The notes beneath the pieces are model-generated. The model was not told the origin of the DNA and searched no databases. It saw only the letters and a program-made list of their open reading frames with translations. From NCBI GenBank assembly GCA_041675285.1, contig JBAYTZ010000006.1:211481-275480 (forward strand): a stretch of 64,000 nt of DNA, in the 5' to 3' direction. Source of the stretch: Candidatus Delongbacteria bacterium (GTDB taxonomy: Bacteria > CAIWAD01). Position numbers and translations under genes: made by a program. Positions 1 to 9,090 of this stretch are shown here, in pieces (within the stretch, counting starts at the first letter, position 1; every line of letters begins with the position of its first letter).

Positions 1-1139
1 CGATCGGCTTTCGTGCGGGCAATGGAAATGCCTTTCCCCTTGGCCACCTCGCGCAATTGCACCACGGTCAACTTGCTGTAGTCGCCACTCTGCAGCGCTT
101 GGTTGACGGCTGGATTCTCCAGCGTCTGACCCGCCAGCTGGGCTTCCAGGGCCTCCTTGGTCATGAGCTGGGAAATGTCCGCTGGCACGTGCGTGCAGCG
201 GCAAGCAGGGTGCAAGGGCTGGCTGAGGAGGTCCGCCAGGTTGTATTCCTTGCCATCCAGGGGGCCGCAATCGGGGCACGTGCGCTCGTCGCCGGCGGTC
301 AGCCAGCGCACGCGCGTGATCCCCACCTGGGCTTCGATCTTCACCGCGCCCTGGTTGTAGGCGCGCATCACCTCGCTGCGTGCGATGAGCTCGGCGCGCT
401 GCTGCACGCTCCGGAAGACCGTCTTGCCGGCCTGGCGGAACTCGTCCGGATCCTTGACGATGCCGCCGATGCGCCGGGCAATCTTGGCCGGGCCTTCGCC
501 CTGGGCGATGCCCACCTGCACGGCGCTCTTGATCCCCGCCACCAGGTCGTCTGTGAGCTTGCCCAAGAGCTGCAGCTGGTAGTTCGAGAGGAAATCCAGG
601 GCGTCCGTCGGGACGAGGGAGAAGGCCGCTTCCGCCAGGGCCTCCCGTCCCGCCTGGTCCAGGGCCTGGTAGCCGCCCACCTTCAGGGCGCCCAGTTGGG
701 CGAGCTTGCCCTCGATGCCGACCTTGGCCAAGTCCTCGGTCACACCCTGGTAGACCAGCGTCAGGTTCTGCTTCAGCCGCGCGGCCGTCTGGCCCAGGTT
801 CTTCTCCAGCGCCTTCAGCCTTGCCAGCTGCACGGCCTTGCCGGGCTGGGCGGCAGGGCCGAACTGGGACAGATCGCCCAGGGCCAGCAGCTGCGCCTTC
901 ACGTCCTTGGCCGCCCACTCCAGGGATTTCAGGCTGCCCGCCAGGACCTCATCCGCGTAGGCGCCAGCCTTGGCCAGGCTCTCCGCCGTGGCCTTGGCGA
1001 TGGCCTCCTGCTGGCTCAGGGCATGGGCGGACAGCGCCCGGCTGCCGTGCACGAGGAAGAGGGCCTCCACCTCCAGGTAGAGTCCTCCCATCGGCAGCGG
1101 CGGATGCAGGCTGCCACACGTGCACAGAGCGCGCAGCAT
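1..1139 (-). CDS. Phage head morphogenesis protein (Mu gpF / SPP1 gp7-like), C-terminus cut by window edge
   Basis: Reading leftward from an ATG that overlaps the portal stop (TGATG), the frame stays open to base 1, so the 3' end is missing. The protein starts MLRALCTCG, has long Ala/Leu/Lys-rich helices, then a cysteine cluster TCPDCGPLDG followed by HPACRCTH. That pattern marks the minor head protein family, which joins the portal during capsid assembly and DNA entry. Near the truncated end, LTVVQLREVAKGKG resembles a Rho_N/SAP-type small domain. Position directly after the portal is the usual head-module order. Family assignment is secure from the Cys/His block; the SAP-like tail is tentative. 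Confidence 0.85.
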   Translation of the reverse strand, partial: MLRALCTCGSLHPPLPMGGLYLEVEALFLVHGSRALSAHALSQQEAIAKATAESLAKAGAYADEVLAGSLKSLEWAAKDVKAQLLALGDLSQFGPAAQPGKAVQLARLKALEKNLGQTAARLKQNLTLVYQGVTEDLAKVGIEGKLAQLGALKVGGYQALDQAGREALAEAAFSLVPTDALDFLSNYQLQLLGKLTDDLVAGIKSAVQVGIAQGEGPAKIARRIGGIVKDPDEFRQAGKTVFRSVQQRAELIARSEVMRAYNQGAVKIEAQVGITRVRWLTAGDERTCPDCGPLDGKEYNLADLLSQPLHPACRCTHVPADISQLMTKEALEAQLAGQTLENPAVNQALQSGDYSKLTVVQLREVAKGKGISIARTKAD

Positions 1140-2668
1140 CAGGCGGCCTGGTTCCCTTCAGGGCCCAGCTCGGCCAGACGCTCCTGGACCACCAGGCGGG
1201 CCCGGGTCCGGATGATCTGGTCCACCTGCTGGTAGAGGCCGGCCACGTCTCCCGTCTGGGGCGCAGGCGCGCCCTCCTCGGTGGACGGCTTCGGCGCCGC
1301 TTGGTCCGAACCCTTCAGCCGCTCGGCCAGGTTGAGCAGGTAGAAGACCTGGTCGTTGGTGAGCATCTCCTGCTGGGCCAGGCCTACGATGTCGCCCGGC
1401 GAGAGCGGCGCGATCACGCGCTTGGTCTCCCGCCCGATCTGCGCGTCTTCGATGCTGGGGGAGAGTCCCATCAGCGCCTGCAGGCTGCGCACGCTGATCA
1501 GGCCGCGGTCGTAGAGGTCCACCAGGACCTTGCGCTGGTCGGCGCCGGCGGAGAGGTCGATTTCATTGAAAGCGATGTGGATGCTCTCACCTTCGGTGCC
1601 GCGCATGGCCAGGTAGTCGTCCAGCACCCAGCGCAGCATTTCGCGCGCCATGTCGCGGATGTCCGAGAGCATGAGCTGGATCTTGGCAAAGCCCAGGCTG
1701 GCGGTGGAGAAGTTGGCCCCGTCCCCGCCCACCAGCGCGCGCGTGAAGCCCATGGCCACGATGATGTCGCCCTTGGTCTCCTTGGCCTTCTCCTCCACCT
1801 TCAGCGCCTCGCCCTCGGCGCCGTAGGTGTCAATGGTCACGTAGAACGGCACCACGGCGCCCTGGCGGGCGCTCATCGAATCGAAGACCTTCTTGATGTC
1901 CTTCAGCATCGAGGCCTTGGGCATCACGACCGTCTTGCCGAACTGCCCGCCCACTTTGATCAGACGGATGGGCATGGCCCAGCGCTTGGCGATGGCACGC
2001 TCGGCGCGCCGATAGTCGCGCAACAGTTCCACCGACTCGAAGGCCGGTAGCACCATGCTGGTGCCGTGCTCGGCGAATCCCGGGGCGTCCCACATCCAGC
2101 GCCGGAATTGCGGTAAGGCCACGTCCTGGTGGCCGGTCGGATTGCCGGACATGTCCAGCGTGAACGAGCGCACCCGGGTCAGCGTGCCGTCCAGGACCGT
2201 GGTCTCGAGCAGCAAGGGGTTCAGCGCTTTCACCTGGGAAAAGTCCGAGTAGAGGGTCTCCCCGTCCTCGGTCTTGCCTTGCTCCTTGCCCCCGTACTCC
2301 TTGAAGCCGGCCGCCTCGCCCTTCGTCAAGAGCTGCAAGAGCTGGTCCTTCAGCCAGCGTTTGAGCCCCAGTCGCTCTTTCAGGGCATCCACGTCCTTCT
2401 GCAGCGCGGGGCTGCTGGCGATCAGCGTGAAGTCCTCGCCCAGGGCCAGCGTGCGCCAGGCGTTGATGCAGTTGTTGACGATGGGCTCCTGCTGGTAGTA
2501 CTCCCAGGCCTTCGCGCCGCGCTCGCTCCAGAGAGTCGGGATGCCCTCCGTGGCTGTCTCACTGCCGAAGGGATCCAGCGTTGCGGCCTGGCTGCGCAGC
2601 TCGCTGCCCACCTCGTAGACGCTCTCCGTGGCCAGGACGGCCCGCTGGGTTCCGAAGCCGAACAGCAT
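1139..2668 (-). CDS. Phage portal protein
   Basis: The protein has 509 residues beginning MLFGFGTQRAVLATES. It forms the dodecameric ring at the packaging vertex through which DNA enters and leaves the capsid. Supporting features are the early NCINAWRTLALG helix, the stem/wing-like middle (WDAPGFAEHGTSMVLPAF) and a C-terminal region rich in short helices. It sits between the large terminase and the head morphogenesis gene, 9 bp after the terminase stop, and its TGA overlaps the next ATG, implying translational coupling. Length is typical for 450-520 residue portals. No frameshift is seen. Confidence 0.85.
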   Translation of the reverse strand: MLFGFGTQRAVLATESVYEVGSELRSQAATLDPFGSETATEGIPTLWSERGAKAWEYYQQEPIVNNCINAWRTLALGEDFTLIASSPALQKDVDALKERLGLKRWLKDQLLQLLTKGEAAGFKEYGGKEQGKTEDGETLYSDFSQVKALNPLLLETTVLDGTLTRVRSFTLDMSGNPTGHQDVALPQFRRWMWDAPGFAEHGTSMVLPAFESVELLRDYRRAERAIAKRWAMPIRLIKVGGQFGKTVVMPKASMLKDIKKVFDSMSARQGAVVPFYVTIDTYGAEGEALKVEEKAKETKGDIIVAMGFTRALVGGDGANFSTASLGFAKIQLMLSDIRDMAREMLRWVLDDYLAMRGTEGESIHIAFNEIDLSAGADQRKVLVDLYDRGLISVRSLQALMGLSPSIEDAQIGRETKRVIAPLSPGDIVGLAQQEMLTNDQVFYLLNLAERLKGSDQAAPKPSTEEGAPAPQTGDVAGLYQQVDQIIRTRARLVVQERLAELGPEGNQAA

Positions 2669-2677
2669 GGGATCCTC

Positions 2678-4264
2678 CTAGACGAAGACGTTGTCCGTGA
2701 CCAGCGGCATGACGAACTCGGCATCGCTGGTGGATCCGTCGTCCACCAGCTGCTTCAGGAGCTCGCGCTCCTTGCGCAGGACGGCGCAGCGTGTCGAGTC
2801 GATGATGTGGTCATTGCCCTTGGAGTAGATCAGGCGGCCGCCCTGGTTCTGCGAGTAGGTCTGGGTGGTGAACTGGTTGTCCCAGTCCGGATCCACGTCG
2901 ACTGCGGGAAACAAGAGGGTCCTGGCCGCCAGCCGTCCGTTGATCAGGCTGGTCATGTACTCCTTGGTGCGCTGCATTTTGGGCCGGCCTTGCGGGTCGT
3001 AGCCCGTGGTCAGGCTGCCGCCGAAGTCGTAGGTCTCGAGGCGATAGGTGAACTGGTGGCCCGTGTAGCGATCCTCGGTGGTGAGGATGTGTTCGACGGC
3101 CAGGCCGTTGGAGCCGGCATCCAGGCCCAGGCCGGCGAAGTCGAAGTGGTCGTCCAGGATGGCGATGAGCGCCGCCTGGTACGTGTAGGGCAGGCGCTCA
3201 TTGTGGACGCGCAAAACGGGCACCAGCCGCCCGCGTTCGTCGTCCAGCCAGACCGTCAGCTCGCTGGGGTCGTTTGTGTAGCCCAGGTCGCCGCCCAGCC
3301 AGTAGATGCCGCGGTTCTCTTCCAGCTGGTCAAGCAGGCCGTACATGCGGTCGATGGCCTCGTCCACGGACAGCATGGATTCGAATTCCTCGCCGTCCAG
3401 GCGGATCACCTGGTAGGCCTTCTCCAGCTTGCGCTGACAGGCCTGGAATTGGCGGATGTTGAAGGCCGCGTAGCTCGGCGCGCCATGCTCGCCGGCGACC
3501 TCATGCTGGAAGCCCGCAGAATCGCGTCCGCCGTAGAAGCGGGCCTCCTCCTCGATGTATTCGTTTGTGCTCCCCGGGACGATCCAGCTGGGCCATTTGT
3601 AGACCTTCCAGCCACTGCCTTTCTGCGTGATTTTATAGTAGGTCGTGTCCCGCAGTCCGTTGGGGTTGGAGTAGGCGCGCATCCGGCCCCCGCGGTTCAT
3701 GACGCGGCGCAGGGCGCGCCAGGCGGGCTCGGGGTACCACGCCGCCTCGTCCACCAGCACGCGGTCGCAATGCAGGCCACGCACGCTCTTGCCCGTGGGG
3801 CCAGCCGGCCGGAAGTAGATGATCGTCCCGGACTTGAACGTGATCTGGTAATAGGGCTTGCGCGTGATCCGGTGCCGGCCGTTTGGATCGATGGCCACCA
3901 TCTCCAGCAGGAACTCGCTGTTCTGCAGATGGGCCTCGACCTCCTCGATGATCTTGTTTACGTGCCCGTCGTTGGGCGTGGTCACGAGCATGCGCCCATT
4001 TTGTGCAGTCACGCCGTAGTGCAGGACCTGCACGACGATATCCACCGTCTTGCCCACCGCGCGGCCGTCCTGGTGGACGATCTGCGGATCCATGTCCCGC
4101 AGGTCTTCCTGCTGGTGCGTCCACAGCGCCATGGGTTGGCCACCGGTCTCCCCGTCCAGCTGGGTCAGGAAGGCCGCGGCGAACGCGACCGGATCCAGCA
4201 GGATCTGGGCGAAGGCCATTTCGTCCGAGGAAAGTTTCTGCTGCTGTGGTCTTCGCAGTGCCAT
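2678..4264 (-). CDS. Terminase large subunit (packaging ATPase-nuclease)
   Basis: The product has 528 residues from MALRRPQQQ. This start is preferred because longer in-frame starts would run into the divergent recombinase gene. It cuts concatemeric DNA and pumps it into the prohead. A deviant Walker A is visible as GRAVGKTV, Walker B as RVLVDEAAW, and a coupling motif near SNPNGLRDT. RNase H-like nuclease acidic residues lie in WLGGDLGYTNDP, GLDAGSNG and NDHIIDSTRC. It is followed by the portal gene. No strong Shine-Dalgarno is evident before the start. The usual upstream partner, a small terminase, is about 11.7 kb away beyond an accessory block. Confidence 0.9.
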   Translation of the reverse strand: MALRRPQQQKLSSDEMAFAQILLDPVAFAAAFLTQLDGETGGQPMALWTHQQEDLRDMDPQIVHQDGRAVGKTVDIVVQVLHYGVTAQNGRMLVTTPNDGHVNKIIEEVEAHLQNSEFLLEMVAIDPNGRHRITRKPYYQITFKSGTIIYFRPAGPTGKSVRGLHCDRVLVDEAAWYPEPAWRALRRVMNRGGRMRAYSNPNGLRDTTYYKITQKGSGWKVYKWPSWIVPGSTNEYIEEEARFYGGRDSAGFQHEVAGEHGAPSYAAFNIRQFQACQRKLEKAYQVIRLDGEEFESMLSVDEAIDRMYGLLDQLEENRGIYWLGGDLGYTNDPSELTVWLDDERGRLVPVLRVHNERLPYTYQAALIAILDDHFDFAGLGLDAGSNGLAVEHILTTEDRYTGHQFTYRLETYDFGGSLTTGYDPQGRPKMQRTKEYMTSLINGRLAARTLLFPAVDVDPDWDNQFTTQTYSQNQGGRLIYSKGNDHIIDSTRCAVLRKERELLKQLVDDGSTSDAEFVMPLVTDNVFV

Positions 4265-4275
4265 CGGCTTGATAC

Positions 4276-4294
4276 TCAAGCTTTTCGAGCTTGA
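4276..4294. repeat. Palindrome between divergent terminase and recombinase genes
   Basis: Seven-base arms TCAAGCT and AGCTTGA flank a 5-base centre in the 118 bp between the two divergent genes. It could be an operator for the divergent promoters or a recombinase binding site. Another imperfect inverted repeat, GGCT to CAGCC, lies around 4338-4356. Function is not shown by sequence alone. Confidence 0.35.
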
Positions 4295-4382
4295 CTTGTC
4301 CCAATTGAAGCGGCAAGCTTTGGTCCAGAGAGCACCGGCTGACCCTAGGCCAGCCGGCACACAACCCATTCTGGAGAGCGTC

Positions 4383-5231
4383 ATGCGATCACATATCCCC
4401 TCCTTCGCGGAACACCTGCAGGCCCGGCACCTGGCACCTGGCACCCTGGCCCCCTACCTGCGCGAGATCGAAGGTCTGGCCAGGCTGATCGAAGACGAAG
4501 GGGGAACCTTGGACACGCTCTCCCTGCAGCAGGTCACACAATACCTCGTCCGAGAGGGCAGAGCAACAGGGACCGCGCGGCGGGCACGCAGCGCCATTCT
4601 GCAGTTCCTGACTTGGCGGAAGCACCCCGTGGCGGCGGACTTTGCCCAGCTGCGCATGCCGCACGCCCATGCTCCCGCCCCGGAGTACCTGGGCGAAGAG
4701 GAAGAGCGGGCGCTGCGCCGGACGTTGAAAGCCCGGACGGATCAACGCCACCATGCCCGTGACCGGGCTCTCTTGAGTCTCATGCTTGACACGGGAATGC
4801 GTGTGGGGGAAGTCGTCCAGCTCCAGGTGGGAAACGTGGATCTGGCGGAGAAGCGCGTGCGATTGGTGGGCAAAGGCGGAAAGCAGCGCTCGCGCTTCCT
4901 GCCCAGTGAAACTCGGGAACTACTGGCCGGCCTGGTGGTGGGACAGCCCGCAGGCGCGCCGGTCTTCCTTTCCCAGAAAGACCAGCCACTCTGTGATCGC
5001 CAGGTACGCCGCATGCTAAGCCACTGGGCCGCCCTGGCTGGAATCACCCGGCCCGTCTACCCACACATCCTGCGGCACACCTTCGCCACCAGCCTGTTGA
5101 AACAGACGGGCAACCTACGCTTGGTGCAGCTGGCCCTGGACCACGAGAGCCCTAGGACCACGGCGATCTACGCCCACGTGGCCAATGCCGAACTGGAAAC
5201 CGCCCTCGAACGGCGCACAAAGGGCAACTGA
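4383..5231 (+). CDS. Tyrosine recombinase, XerC/XerD-like
   Basis: The protein has 282 residues from MRSHIPSFAEHLQ, with an N-terminal SAM-like core-binding domain (about 1-95) and a C-terminal catalytic domain. Active-site landmarks are Arg in LDTGMRVGEV, HILRHTFAT (His and second Arg), the LDHESPRTT box and the nucleophilic Tyr in IYAHV. Size and layout match Xer-type recombinases. I see no extra patch segment of the integron integrase (IntI) family between the catalytic boxes. It runs divergently from the large terminase and its 3' end faces the cassette-like block. It may mobilise that block or resolve phage dimers. The start ATG lies within a long open frame, so a more upstream start is possible but would overlap the terminase heavily. 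Confidence 0.85.
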   Translation: MRSHIPSFAEHLQARHLAPGTLAPYLREIEGLARLIEDEGGTLDTLSLQQVTQYLVREGRATGTARRARSAILQFLTWRKHPVAADFAQLRMPHAHAPAPEYLGEEEERALRRTLKARTDQRHHARDRALLSLMLDTGMRVGEVVQLQVGNVDLAEKRVRLVGKGGKQRSRFLPSETRELLAGLVVGQPAGAPVFLSQKDQPLCDRQVRRMLSHWAALAGITRPVYPHILRHTFATSLLKQTGNLRLVQLALDHESPRTTAIYAHVANAELETALERRTKGN

Positions 5232-5570
5232 CGCAATGAGGACCGGGAGCAACTGGCACCCCGAAATCCAATCCTACAGGAACCCTCACGCCCTTCGTTA
5301 CGTTCAGCTTTCCACAGTTTCTTTCACCAGCGGCCACTCCCTTGAATCCAGGTGCGGGGGTGGCCGCCTTTCTCAATGTCCAGCCCGCAAGACGACCTTC
5401 GCTTGGCCCAAATTAAAAGGGCCCGCGCGCCTTGCACTTGGCCCCCTCACTCTGCCATACTTGTGCCGCGTTCTGTGCCTCGATTCTACGGCCGGCCGTC
5501 CACTCGAGGGCGGCTGGCCGCTCCAAATCCCGCCACACTCAGCCAGCTTAGTACTTCGATAAGTGTTTAA
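5232..5570. other. Intergenic, no supported gene
   Basis: GC-rich stretch after the recombinase. Open frames here (for example minus 5373-5630) have no ribosome site or recognisable composition and run through an attC-like repeat. A 14-base string GGGCGGCTGGCCGC near 5511 recurs near 8207, just after another cassette gene, hinting at leftover recombination-site sequence. Confidence 0.4.
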
Positions 5571-5702
5571 TGCAGGATTCGTCCCACACCTGTCTATGAA
5601 ACCAAGTTGGGATCCGTCTAACGCCTTCACAGCAAATAACCGAAAACAACTCGGAAGAAATCTCTGCGCCCCCTTGACACTGGAGACCTCATAAGTGTTA
5701 GG
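5571..5702. repeat. 131-bp dispersed repeat, copy 1 (contains attC-like site)
   Basis: This stretch is about 89% identical by eye to 13236-13366. It covers a conserved flank (TGCAGGATTCGTCCC onward) plus the attC-like interval 5616-5703. Both copies lie at the 3' side of a minus-strand cassette gene. Confidence 0.8.
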
Positions 5703-5703
5703 A
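5616..5703 (-). repeat. attC-like site after the DUF2971 gene
   Basis: Bounded on the plus strand by GTCTAAC (fits RYYYAAC) and GTTAGGA (one base off GTTRRRY). Read on the minus strand it follows the DUF2971 gene and ends in GTTAGAC, the expected orientation for a gene cassette. The interior hairpin is imperfect, so this is a weaker site than 14122-14181. Confidence 0.5.
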
Positions 5704-5717
5704 GGCCAACAAAAATA

Positions 5718-6536
5718 CTATCCAACCTCACTGAGCATGAAATCGCCAGAGCCGTCTACAGTTATGCGCTTTATTTCTACATTCTTATCAAAGCAACGTA
5801 TTTTGATTTTAAGCTCAGCAATTTTTGTCTCATCAACTAAATAACCAAACACAACAGATTTCAAGTCCCCAGGAGAAAGGCGCCAAAGATAATACCTGTC
5901 GCTCTCCACTTTATCTGCGGACAATAAATTTCTGACAATTCTATATTCACTTTCTGTTTTCCATTCGAGAGTTTTCCACCAGAATAATTCTCTTGGAAGA
6001 TCAAGACTCCCAGGATAGACATTGACTGTAGGCCTATTATCATCATACTGAACCGGAAGCACTTCGCCACACATTGGATTATCCTTGATGCTTTTCTTTA
6101 GAAATAAAGAATCCTCAGAGAATTCAATCCTAAATCCCTTATTCTTGCCACCGTAATCGTACCACATTTTCAGATCATTATCTTTTGAAGTTAATGAAAG
6201 TATGCCAACGTAACTATTTACATTTCTCAAAAATATGTTGCGGAATTTATCCAGTTTCGCGGGAAGATTAATTCTGTAATCTTCCCGCTGTATCTCTAGC
6301 GCCCTCACAATTGCTAATTCAATCTCTTGCGGAGACTGATTAGGATACATTGACCTCAATTGATCTCTATATCTTCCGCAAAGTCGTATTTCTTGCTCTG
6401 CAAGAAATCTCTCTGGATCGGTAATATTCATAATTGGTCGACATTCTCTAGTATCATTTAAATCGTTGGGTTGAGTAAACCTCAACATGAAATTCTCAAA
6501 GAAACCATAGAATTCCATGTACTTAAAGAGTTTCAT
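5718..6536 (-). CDS. DUF2971 family protein (cassette gene)
   Basis: The protein has 272 residues, MKLFKYMEFYGFFENF onward. The DUF2971 signature is visible as LRFTQPNDLNDTRE near the N-terminus, VGILSLTSKDNDLKMWYDYG in the middle and WKTLEWKTESEYRIVR toward the C-terminus. Members are soluble proteins of unknown biochemistry, often found in mobile and defence contexts. Its Shine-Dalgarno (AGGAGG) comes directly from the end of the upstream attC-like site (TTAGGAGGACTCATG), so the cassette brings its own ribosome site. Base composition is clearly lower in GC than the phage genes. No catalytic role can be stated. Confidence 0.75.
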   Translation of the reverse strand: MKLFKYMEFYGFFENFMLRFTQPNDLNDTRECRPIMNITDPERFLAEQEIRLCGRYRDQLRSMYPNQSPQEIELAIVRALEIQREDYRINLPAKLDKFRNIFLRNVNSYVGILSLTSKDNDLKMWYDYGGKNKGFRIEFSEDSLFLKKSIKDNPMCGEVLPVQYDDNRPTVNVYPGSLDLPRELFWWKTLEWKTESEYRIVRNLLSADKVESDRYYLWRLSPGDLKSVVFGYLVDETKIAELKIKIRCFDKNVEIKRITVDGSGDFMLSEVG

Positions 6537-6543
6537 GAGTCCT

Positions 6544-6667
6544 CCTAATGATGGCTTCTGCCGCGACCCGTCTGGCGCGGCGCTTGCCGTTTCCCACCGA
6601 CGTTGATCTCAATTCCGAATGCGAGCGCCGTGACAGGCGCAAAGTCGGCTGCAAACAAGTGTTAGCT
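6544..6667 (-). repeat. attC-like site between DUF4062 and DUF2971 genes
   Basis: Minus-strand boundaries are AGCTAAC and ATTAGGAGG, about 120 bp apart. The interior carries GGCAAGCGCCGCGCCA, shared with sites at 14530 and 15291, and partly complementary arms (GCAGCCGAC with GTCGCGGC). Its length falls within the long attC class. Confidence 0.5.
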
Positions 6668-6671
6668 GATA

Positions 6672-7631
6672 CTAAAATGGCAAGTCATCATCCTCAGCAA
6701 AGTCCTCTAACAACACAAACTCATCCTTCCACTCCGTTGTCTTCACAAACCGCATGTTTCCCAATTCATCAAACAGGCCTGATTGAACCTTTAACACTTT
6801 TTTAGTCTTGAACCAATCACTTTTATATTCAAGATACAATGCTGGATCCTGTGAATTTCGTTTTATTGGCAGAGTTTTTCTTGCTCCCAATAAAGCGTTC
6901 ATCTCTCTTATGTTTTCAAATAAAACCCTATAAGGTATTTCCATTATCTTTCTGATTGTCGTAATTAGCGGATGGTTACTCAACAATATCTCCTTAATTG
7001 TTGCGTCGCCCTCCTTGCGCTCTCTTGTTAGAAAGTCTACCAACTGATTCAGTATGATGGCTGTTGATTCGATCTTTTCAAGTGCTCTTATTTCTTTTTG
7101 GCGCGCATTCTCTTGTAACAGCATTTGCATTAAACCGGCCCATTGCTCCCTAAGAAATGAAATTATATCGCCAGTTACTTCAAATTGATGTATTGGATTG
7201 CGACCAGATAATGCATAGATTTCTTCAAGAAACTGAAACACTCTCACATCATTTACTGCAATGGGCTTGAACCCAACGACATCCTTATTTGCAAGATACG
7301 TTCTATATTCGGAATAAACCAATTTTTCAACAAATATGTAGATTTGTTTTCCTAATTTGGCTGCAATCTTTAATTCATTCTGTGATATCGAATAACGTGT
7401 ATCCTGAGAATCAGTTCCAAATTTGCCGCCCACTAGATTTATCAATATATCGCAAGTTGATATCTCTCTATAGCAATCTTCTTCAAGAGTTTCTGAGACA
7501 CCGTATGGAATCTGACCTCTCTCAAACAAGACTGGCTCATATCCTTGTTCTTTAATAAATCTCTCTAAGTCTGCCCGTACATTACGCATATCATAATAAG
7601 TCGAACTAATGAAGACCCTCGGCTTTGCCAT
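6672..7631 (-). CDS. DUF4062 domain protein (cassette gene)
   Basis: The product has 319 residues from MAKPRVFISSTYYDMRN, preceded by GGAGG with 4-nt spacing. The N-terminal ~110 residues are a clear DUF4062 domain, a TIR/Rossmann-like fold: RVFISSTYYDMRNVRADL, then CDILINLVGGKFG and the SISQNELKIA motif. DUF4062 proteins commonly form N-terminal modules of NTPase or effector proteins, several of them in anti-phage loci; here no C-terminal ATPase is present. The C-terminal half is helical (QKEIRALEKIESTAIILN), ending with an acidic EDFAEDDDLPF. Low GC and flanking attC-like sites indicate transfer. A defensive role is inferred only. Confidence 0.75.
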   Translation of the reverse strand: MAKPRVFISSTYYDMRNVRADLERFIKEQGYEPVLFERGQIPYGVSETLEEDCYREISTCDILINLVGGKFGTDSQDTRYSISQNELKIAAKLGKQIYIFVEKLVYSEYRTYLANKDVVGFKPIAVNDVRVFQFLEEIYALSGRNPIHQFEVTGDIISFLREQWAGLMQMLLQENARQKEIRALEKIESTAIILNQLVDFLTRERKEGDATIKEILLSNHPLITTIRKIMEIPYRVLFENIREMNALLGARKTLPIKRNSQDPALYLEYKSDWFKTKKVLKVQSGLFDELGNMRFVKTTEWKDEFVLLEDFAEDDDLPF

Positions 7632-8221
7632 GTTTCCTCCATTGTCTGCTAATATAGAATTGGACAGTCCGCATATAATCCACCGACTCCATATGCAGAC
7701 GCTTCGCCAACTGTTTTGCTTGCTAGAATCCCTGTGTATCTCATTGCCAGCCAATACGATCCCTGTCGACTGGCGCAGCCACGGCTGTCATACGGTCTGC
7801 CTAAGACCCCAGACATTATCCGACGGGTGGCATTACGCAGCATCAGCGACGTACACGGAACACCATGCCACCATTGGCAACGCTTGGCCTATGAAACGGG
7901 AACGGCTGGTCGTCGCGCTTTGCTGTGCAGAGATACTCAGAAGAGTGTAACACGCCAGATGTTCAGAGTCAAACAGTCAATCGAGTCCTGCAAGAAGAAG
8001 GCGCTCGACGTGAAGAGACACCATCCAACCACCTGCCCCATTCCATGTTGCGTGAGCCCATTGTACACTTCGGCCACACGGAACACTACGGTCAAATCGA
8101 ATTCTACGGGACACCATGTGCTCGTTAGCAGCAGGCCCCAGGACATTGCCAATCACTTGCTGTGTTCGTGCAGTCCGGGCTCAGCGGCTTACCGACTTCT
8201 CTTGGGCGGCTGGCCGCACAT
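7632..8221. other. Intergenic/cassette remnant region
   Basis: No confident gene. Two minus-strand frames exist. The 64-codon frame 7649-7843 ends YADCPILY with a stop inside TTAGCAG; the 71-codon frame is 7937-8152. Neither has a good ribosome site or recognisable domain. CTGCTAACGAG near 8120 and TTAGCAGAC near 7655 resemble attC core ends but are too far apart to be one site. Confidence 0.35.
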
Positions 8222-8524
8222 TCATCTCACTACAACGCTTGCAACAACCGCAATTACACTAATCAAGACAGCAAAAAGTGCGATCTTATTTGCTGTAACA
8301 GCTTGACGAGTTGCCATTTCAGAAATCTCAACACCTCTCTTCGCGATGCTTAGAACTTCAACTTGATTTTGATCATTTATCTCGGCTTCTCTGGTATTCA
8401 TAAATGCCAAACATTTATTGTACATTGGACTGTCTATGTCTCCACAATGGAGCGCCAACCGCTCTCTCGCTTCTTTGATCGGAAGCTTTCTGAGTTCCTC
8501 TATTCTCTCTTGTATGATGTGCAT
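8222..8524 (-). CDS. Small tail-anchored membrane protein
   Basis: The protein has 100 residues: a hydrophilic, charged N-terminal 70 residues (MHIIQERIEELRKLPIKEA) and a single C-terminal membrane segment, IALFAVLISVIAVVASVVV, followed by Arg and stop. This layout, with low GC, is typical of orphan integron-cassette proteins. A GGAGTG ribosome site precedes the ATG. Family not recognised. The cytoplasmic part would face inward if tail-anchored. Confidence 0.6.
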   Translation of the reverse strand: MHIIQERIEELRKLPIKEARERLALHCGDIDSPMYNKCLAFMNTREAEINDQNQVEVLSIAKRGVEISEMATRQAVTANKIALFAVLISVIAVVASVVVR

Positions 8525-8543
8525 TCGTCACTCCGACATTGTT

Positions 8544-9063
8544 TTATTCTTCGTCAAACAATCTACCGGTTTTCGCTTTTGCGTCACCGACGGTCTTCGA
8601 AGCCTTCTTGAACGTCTTGTTCACTTGGTGCAGCGGCGGCATGTCAATCTGCCGACCGTCCATCAGCTCAGCAACCGTCAACACCTGCAGGCGCGGGTGC
8701 TTTCCATCACACGGCGACGTGTAGAACCCGGCCGTGGCCGCCTCTTTATGCGTCGGGCCTGTAGGCTCGTTCACGCAAATCAACACGCCGATCTCCGCAC
8801 CCACCCGGTCCAGCACGCCGCGTAAGTCGCGCAGATTTTGCGCCATGGTCCCTGCGCAGCCGGTAGAGCTGGCAGGCTTCCGATTCAAATCGGGCCTTCG
8901 TGAAGTCTCGGTAGGGGAGTTTGATCCGTTCGCGCTTTTGGCCAGAGATTGGCACGCCATCCTCAGACATGCGAGGGAGGTAAACTGTCCAGGAGAGCGG
9001 CATTCCATCAAAGAACTCGGTTCCTAGATGCCATCCCAATTTGGATCGTCTACCAACCGACAT
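8544..9063 (-). pseudogene. Remnant of a DNA methyltransferase with Mrr-like endonuclease domain
   Basis: The C-terminal frame 8544-8846 carries LRDLRGVLDRVGAEIGVLI, then EEP-like VNEPTGPTHKEAATAGFY and IDMPPLHQVNKTFKKA. This pattern closes a group of site-specific methyltransferases fused to a restriction-endonuclease-like domain. Upstream coding potential continues only in another frame (8746-9063, with VYLPRMSEDGVPISG). A frameshift or fusion therefore separates the halves, and the methyltransferase catalytic domain is absent. It is most likely a decayed 3' fragment carried in with a cassette. The upstream frame itself is not recognised. Confidence 0.5.
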
Positions 9064-9090
9064 AGTGTGTAGTTAATCTAGTCATGGCAC

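Noticed and set aside
57..1235. Long plus-strand frame opposite the head morphogenesis gene
   Set aside because: Mirror frame in GC-rich DNA; the minus strand carries the conserved Cys/His head-protein motifs.
4383..5231. Recombinase as an integron integrase (IntI)
   Set aside because: About 40-50 residues shorter than IntI, no visible IntI-specific insert, and its 3' end rather than an attI side faces the array.
5373..5630. 85-codon minus-strand frame after the recombinase
   Set aside because: Begins inside the attC-like repeat, no ribosome site, no recognisable sequence.
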